Of a stretch of DNA of 8,838 bases, positions 7,445 through 8,838 are shown piece after piece (the stretch's first letter is position 1; each line of letters opens with the position of its first letter). Below the pieces are notes generated by a model. The model searched no databases, had not been told where the DNA came from, and saw only the letters and a program-made list of their open reading frames with translations. Position numbers and translations under genes: made by a program. Source of the stretch: an uncultured Pirellula sp. (GTDB taxonomy: Bacteria; Planctomycetota; Planctomycetia; Pirellulales; Pirellulaceae); assembly GCA_903892365.1 (NCBI GenBank), contig CAITIF010000904.1:1-8838 (forward strand), in the 5' to 3' direction.

Positions 7445-8838
7445 CTACTCGGACTTTGGTCTGGGAACTCGCGAACCCTTCCCGCTACCGCTTTTGCTGG
7501 TTCGCTTTCGCTGTTTGCCGCCGACCATCCGTTCGTCGGGCACATCGTCCTCGATCGCTTCGCCAATACGATCTCGCATTCTTAGAATTTTATCGCGGAG
7601 CGCGGCGGCTCGTTCAAACTCCAAGCCCTCGGCCGCTGCAAGCATCTCTTCTTCAAGGGTTTTGAGATACTCTTGCGTAACCTTTTCCGATTTTCCATCT
7701 CGGCGAACTACGTCTCTCGCACGCTTTCGATTCTCAGCGGCTTGGTGAATGCTAGCCGTGACCGACTTTCGAACTGTCTCCGGCGTGATTCCATGCTCAA
7801 GATTGTAGGCCTCCTGGATCTTTCGGCGACGATGAGTCTCCTCAATGGCTGTCTGCATCGAGTTGGTTATCTTGTCAGCATAAAGGATCACTTTGGAATT
7901 GGAGTTCCGGGCCGCTCGCCCAATGGTTTGAATCAGCGACGTTTCGCTTCTCAAAAATCCTTCCTTATCGGCGTCCAAGATCGCGACCAAAGAAACTTCA
8001 GGTAAGTCCAGCCCCTCGCGCAGCAAGTTGACACCGACTAGAACATCGCAGCGTCCTTCACGCAATTCGCGCAGAAGGTCTACCCGTTCAAATGCATCGA
8101 GCTCACTATGGAGCCAGCGGCACTTTAGGTCATTCTCGGTAAAGAAATTGGCCAGATCTTCAGCTAAACGTTTTGTCAATGCGGTTACAAGCGTCCGATC
8201 TCCCATTGCAATGCGTTGGCGAATCTCGTTCAGCAAGTGCATGACCTGACCGCGAGCCGGAACCACTTCCACAACCGGATCCAGCAACCCTGTCGGACGA
8301 ATGATTTGTTCGACGACCTCCCCTTCGGTCTTTTCCATTTCGTAATGGTTTGGCGTTGCAGATACAAAGATCACTTGATTGATCTTCTGTTCCCATTCCT
8401 CAAATTTCAGAGGTCGGTTATCCAGGGCGCACGGCAATCGAAATCCATGATCCACCAGAGTCGTCTTTCGACTTCGGTCCCCCGCGTACATCGCCCGAAC
8501 TTGTGGGATGGTAACGTGCGATTCATCCACCAAAAGCAGAAAGTCCTTGTCGAAGAAATCGTAGAGCGTGTCAGGGGCAGAACCAGGTTCTTTCCCGGAT
8601 AGCGGGCGAGAGTAGTTTTCGATCCCTGGGCAATGCCCAACTTGCTGAAGCATTTCGAGATCAAATCGAGTTCTCGCGCTAAGTCGCTGGGCTTCAAGCA
8701 GTTTTCCTTCGCTTTTGAACTTCTCGAGCTGCGATTCTAGCTCTTGCTTGATGACCTTGACCGCCTTCGAGATCTTATCCTCGGACGTAACAAAGTGCTT
8801 GGCGGGATAGATGTAAACCTCATTGAGTCTGGAAACAG
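7445..8838 (-). CDS. uvrB: Excinuclease ABC subunit B, N-terminus outside window
   Basis: UvrB is the damage-verifying helicase-like subunit of nucleotide excision repair, receiving DNA from UvrA and recruiting UvrC. The frame stays open to the right edge, giving the last 463 residues of a protein normally about 670 long; the Walker A motif and the damage-probing beta-hairpin lie beyond the edge. Present are the Walker B-like LLVDESH (around base 8530), FVSATP (around 8360), LVTALTKRLAEDL, DVLVGVNLLREGLD, LVAILDADKEGFLRSE and the motif VI segment QTIGRAARN. The C-terminal UVR coiled-coil domain, which contacts UvrC, includes LEFERAAALRDKILRMRD (around 7570-7640). After it comes a ~38-residue tail, first acidic, then rich in Lys, Arg, Ser and Gly, which is not part of the E. 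coli protein. An apparent internal ATG at 8653 is not the start, because UvrB-like sequence continues upstream of it. The gene ends 656 bp before leuA and is unlikely to be cotranscribed with it. Confidence 0.97.
   Translation of the reverse strand, partial: VSRLNEVYIYPAKHFVTSEDKISKAVKVIKQELESQLEKFKSEGKLLEAQRLSARTRFDLEMLQQVGHCPGIENYSRPLSGKEPGSAPDTLYDFFDKDFLLLVDESHVTIPQVRAMYAGDRSRKTTLVDHGFRLPCALDNRPLKFEEWEQKINQVIFVSATPNHYEMEKTEGEVVEQIIRPTGLLDPVVEVVPARGQVMHLLNEIRQRIAMGDRTLVTALTKRLAEDLANFFTENDLKCRWLHSELDAFERVDLLRELREGRCDVLVGVNLLREGLDLPEVSLVAILDADKEGFLRSETSLIQTIGRAARNSNSKVILYADKITNSMQTAIEETHRRRKIQEAYNLEHGITPETVRKSVTASIHQAAENRKRARDVVRRDGKSEKVTQEYLKTLEEEMLAAAEGLEFERAAALRDKILRMRDRIGEAIEDDVPDERMVGGKQRKRTSKSGSGKGSRVPRPKSE

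Overview
The window carries five protein-coding genes plus the end of a sixth. All are chromosomal housekeeping or core-metabolism types. The protein sequences (a six-domain ribosomal protein S1, a long-type LeuA, a THUMP-like class I methyltransferase), the balanced base composition, the mostly single-gene transcription units and the roomy intergenic spaces suggest a planctomycete, perhaps of the Pirellulales. That placement is an impression from protein style and was not tested by a search.

Layout: (1) 1-1353 (+), a major facilitator superfamily (MFS) transporter whose N-terminus lies outside the window. Its last ~87 codons run antisense over the next gene. (2) 1081-1569 (-), rpiB. (3) 1570-1865, a divergent rpiB/rpsA intergenic region with an 18-bp operator-like dyad. 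(4) 1866-3674 (+), rpsA, closed by a very clear intrinsic terminator at 3701-3733. (5) 3799-5022 (-), a class I SAM-dependent methyltransferase with a THUMP-like C-terminal domain, convergent with rpsA. (6) 5175-6788 (-), leuA, followed by a probable intrinsic terminator at 5087-5124 that argues against the longer start of the methyltransferase. (7) 6789-7444, 656 bases with no convincing gene but several strong hairpins, two of which look like + strand terminators although no + strand gene is present. (8) 7445-8838 (-), the C-terminal two thirds of uvrB, running off the right edge.

The genes do not form a shared pathway: pentose phosphate interconversion (rpiB), translation (rpsA), leucine biosynthesis (leuA), nucleotide excision repair (uvrB), RNA or other methylation (the methyltransferase) and transport (the MFS protein). 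Each seems to be transcribed on its own.

I found no mobile element, CRISPR array, tRNA, rRNA or defence or secondary-metabolite cluster. The observations most worth following are non-canonical: the structured leuA-uvrB intergenic region, which could hold a + strand small RNA, and the 273-bp tail-to-tail overlap of the transporter and rpiB.
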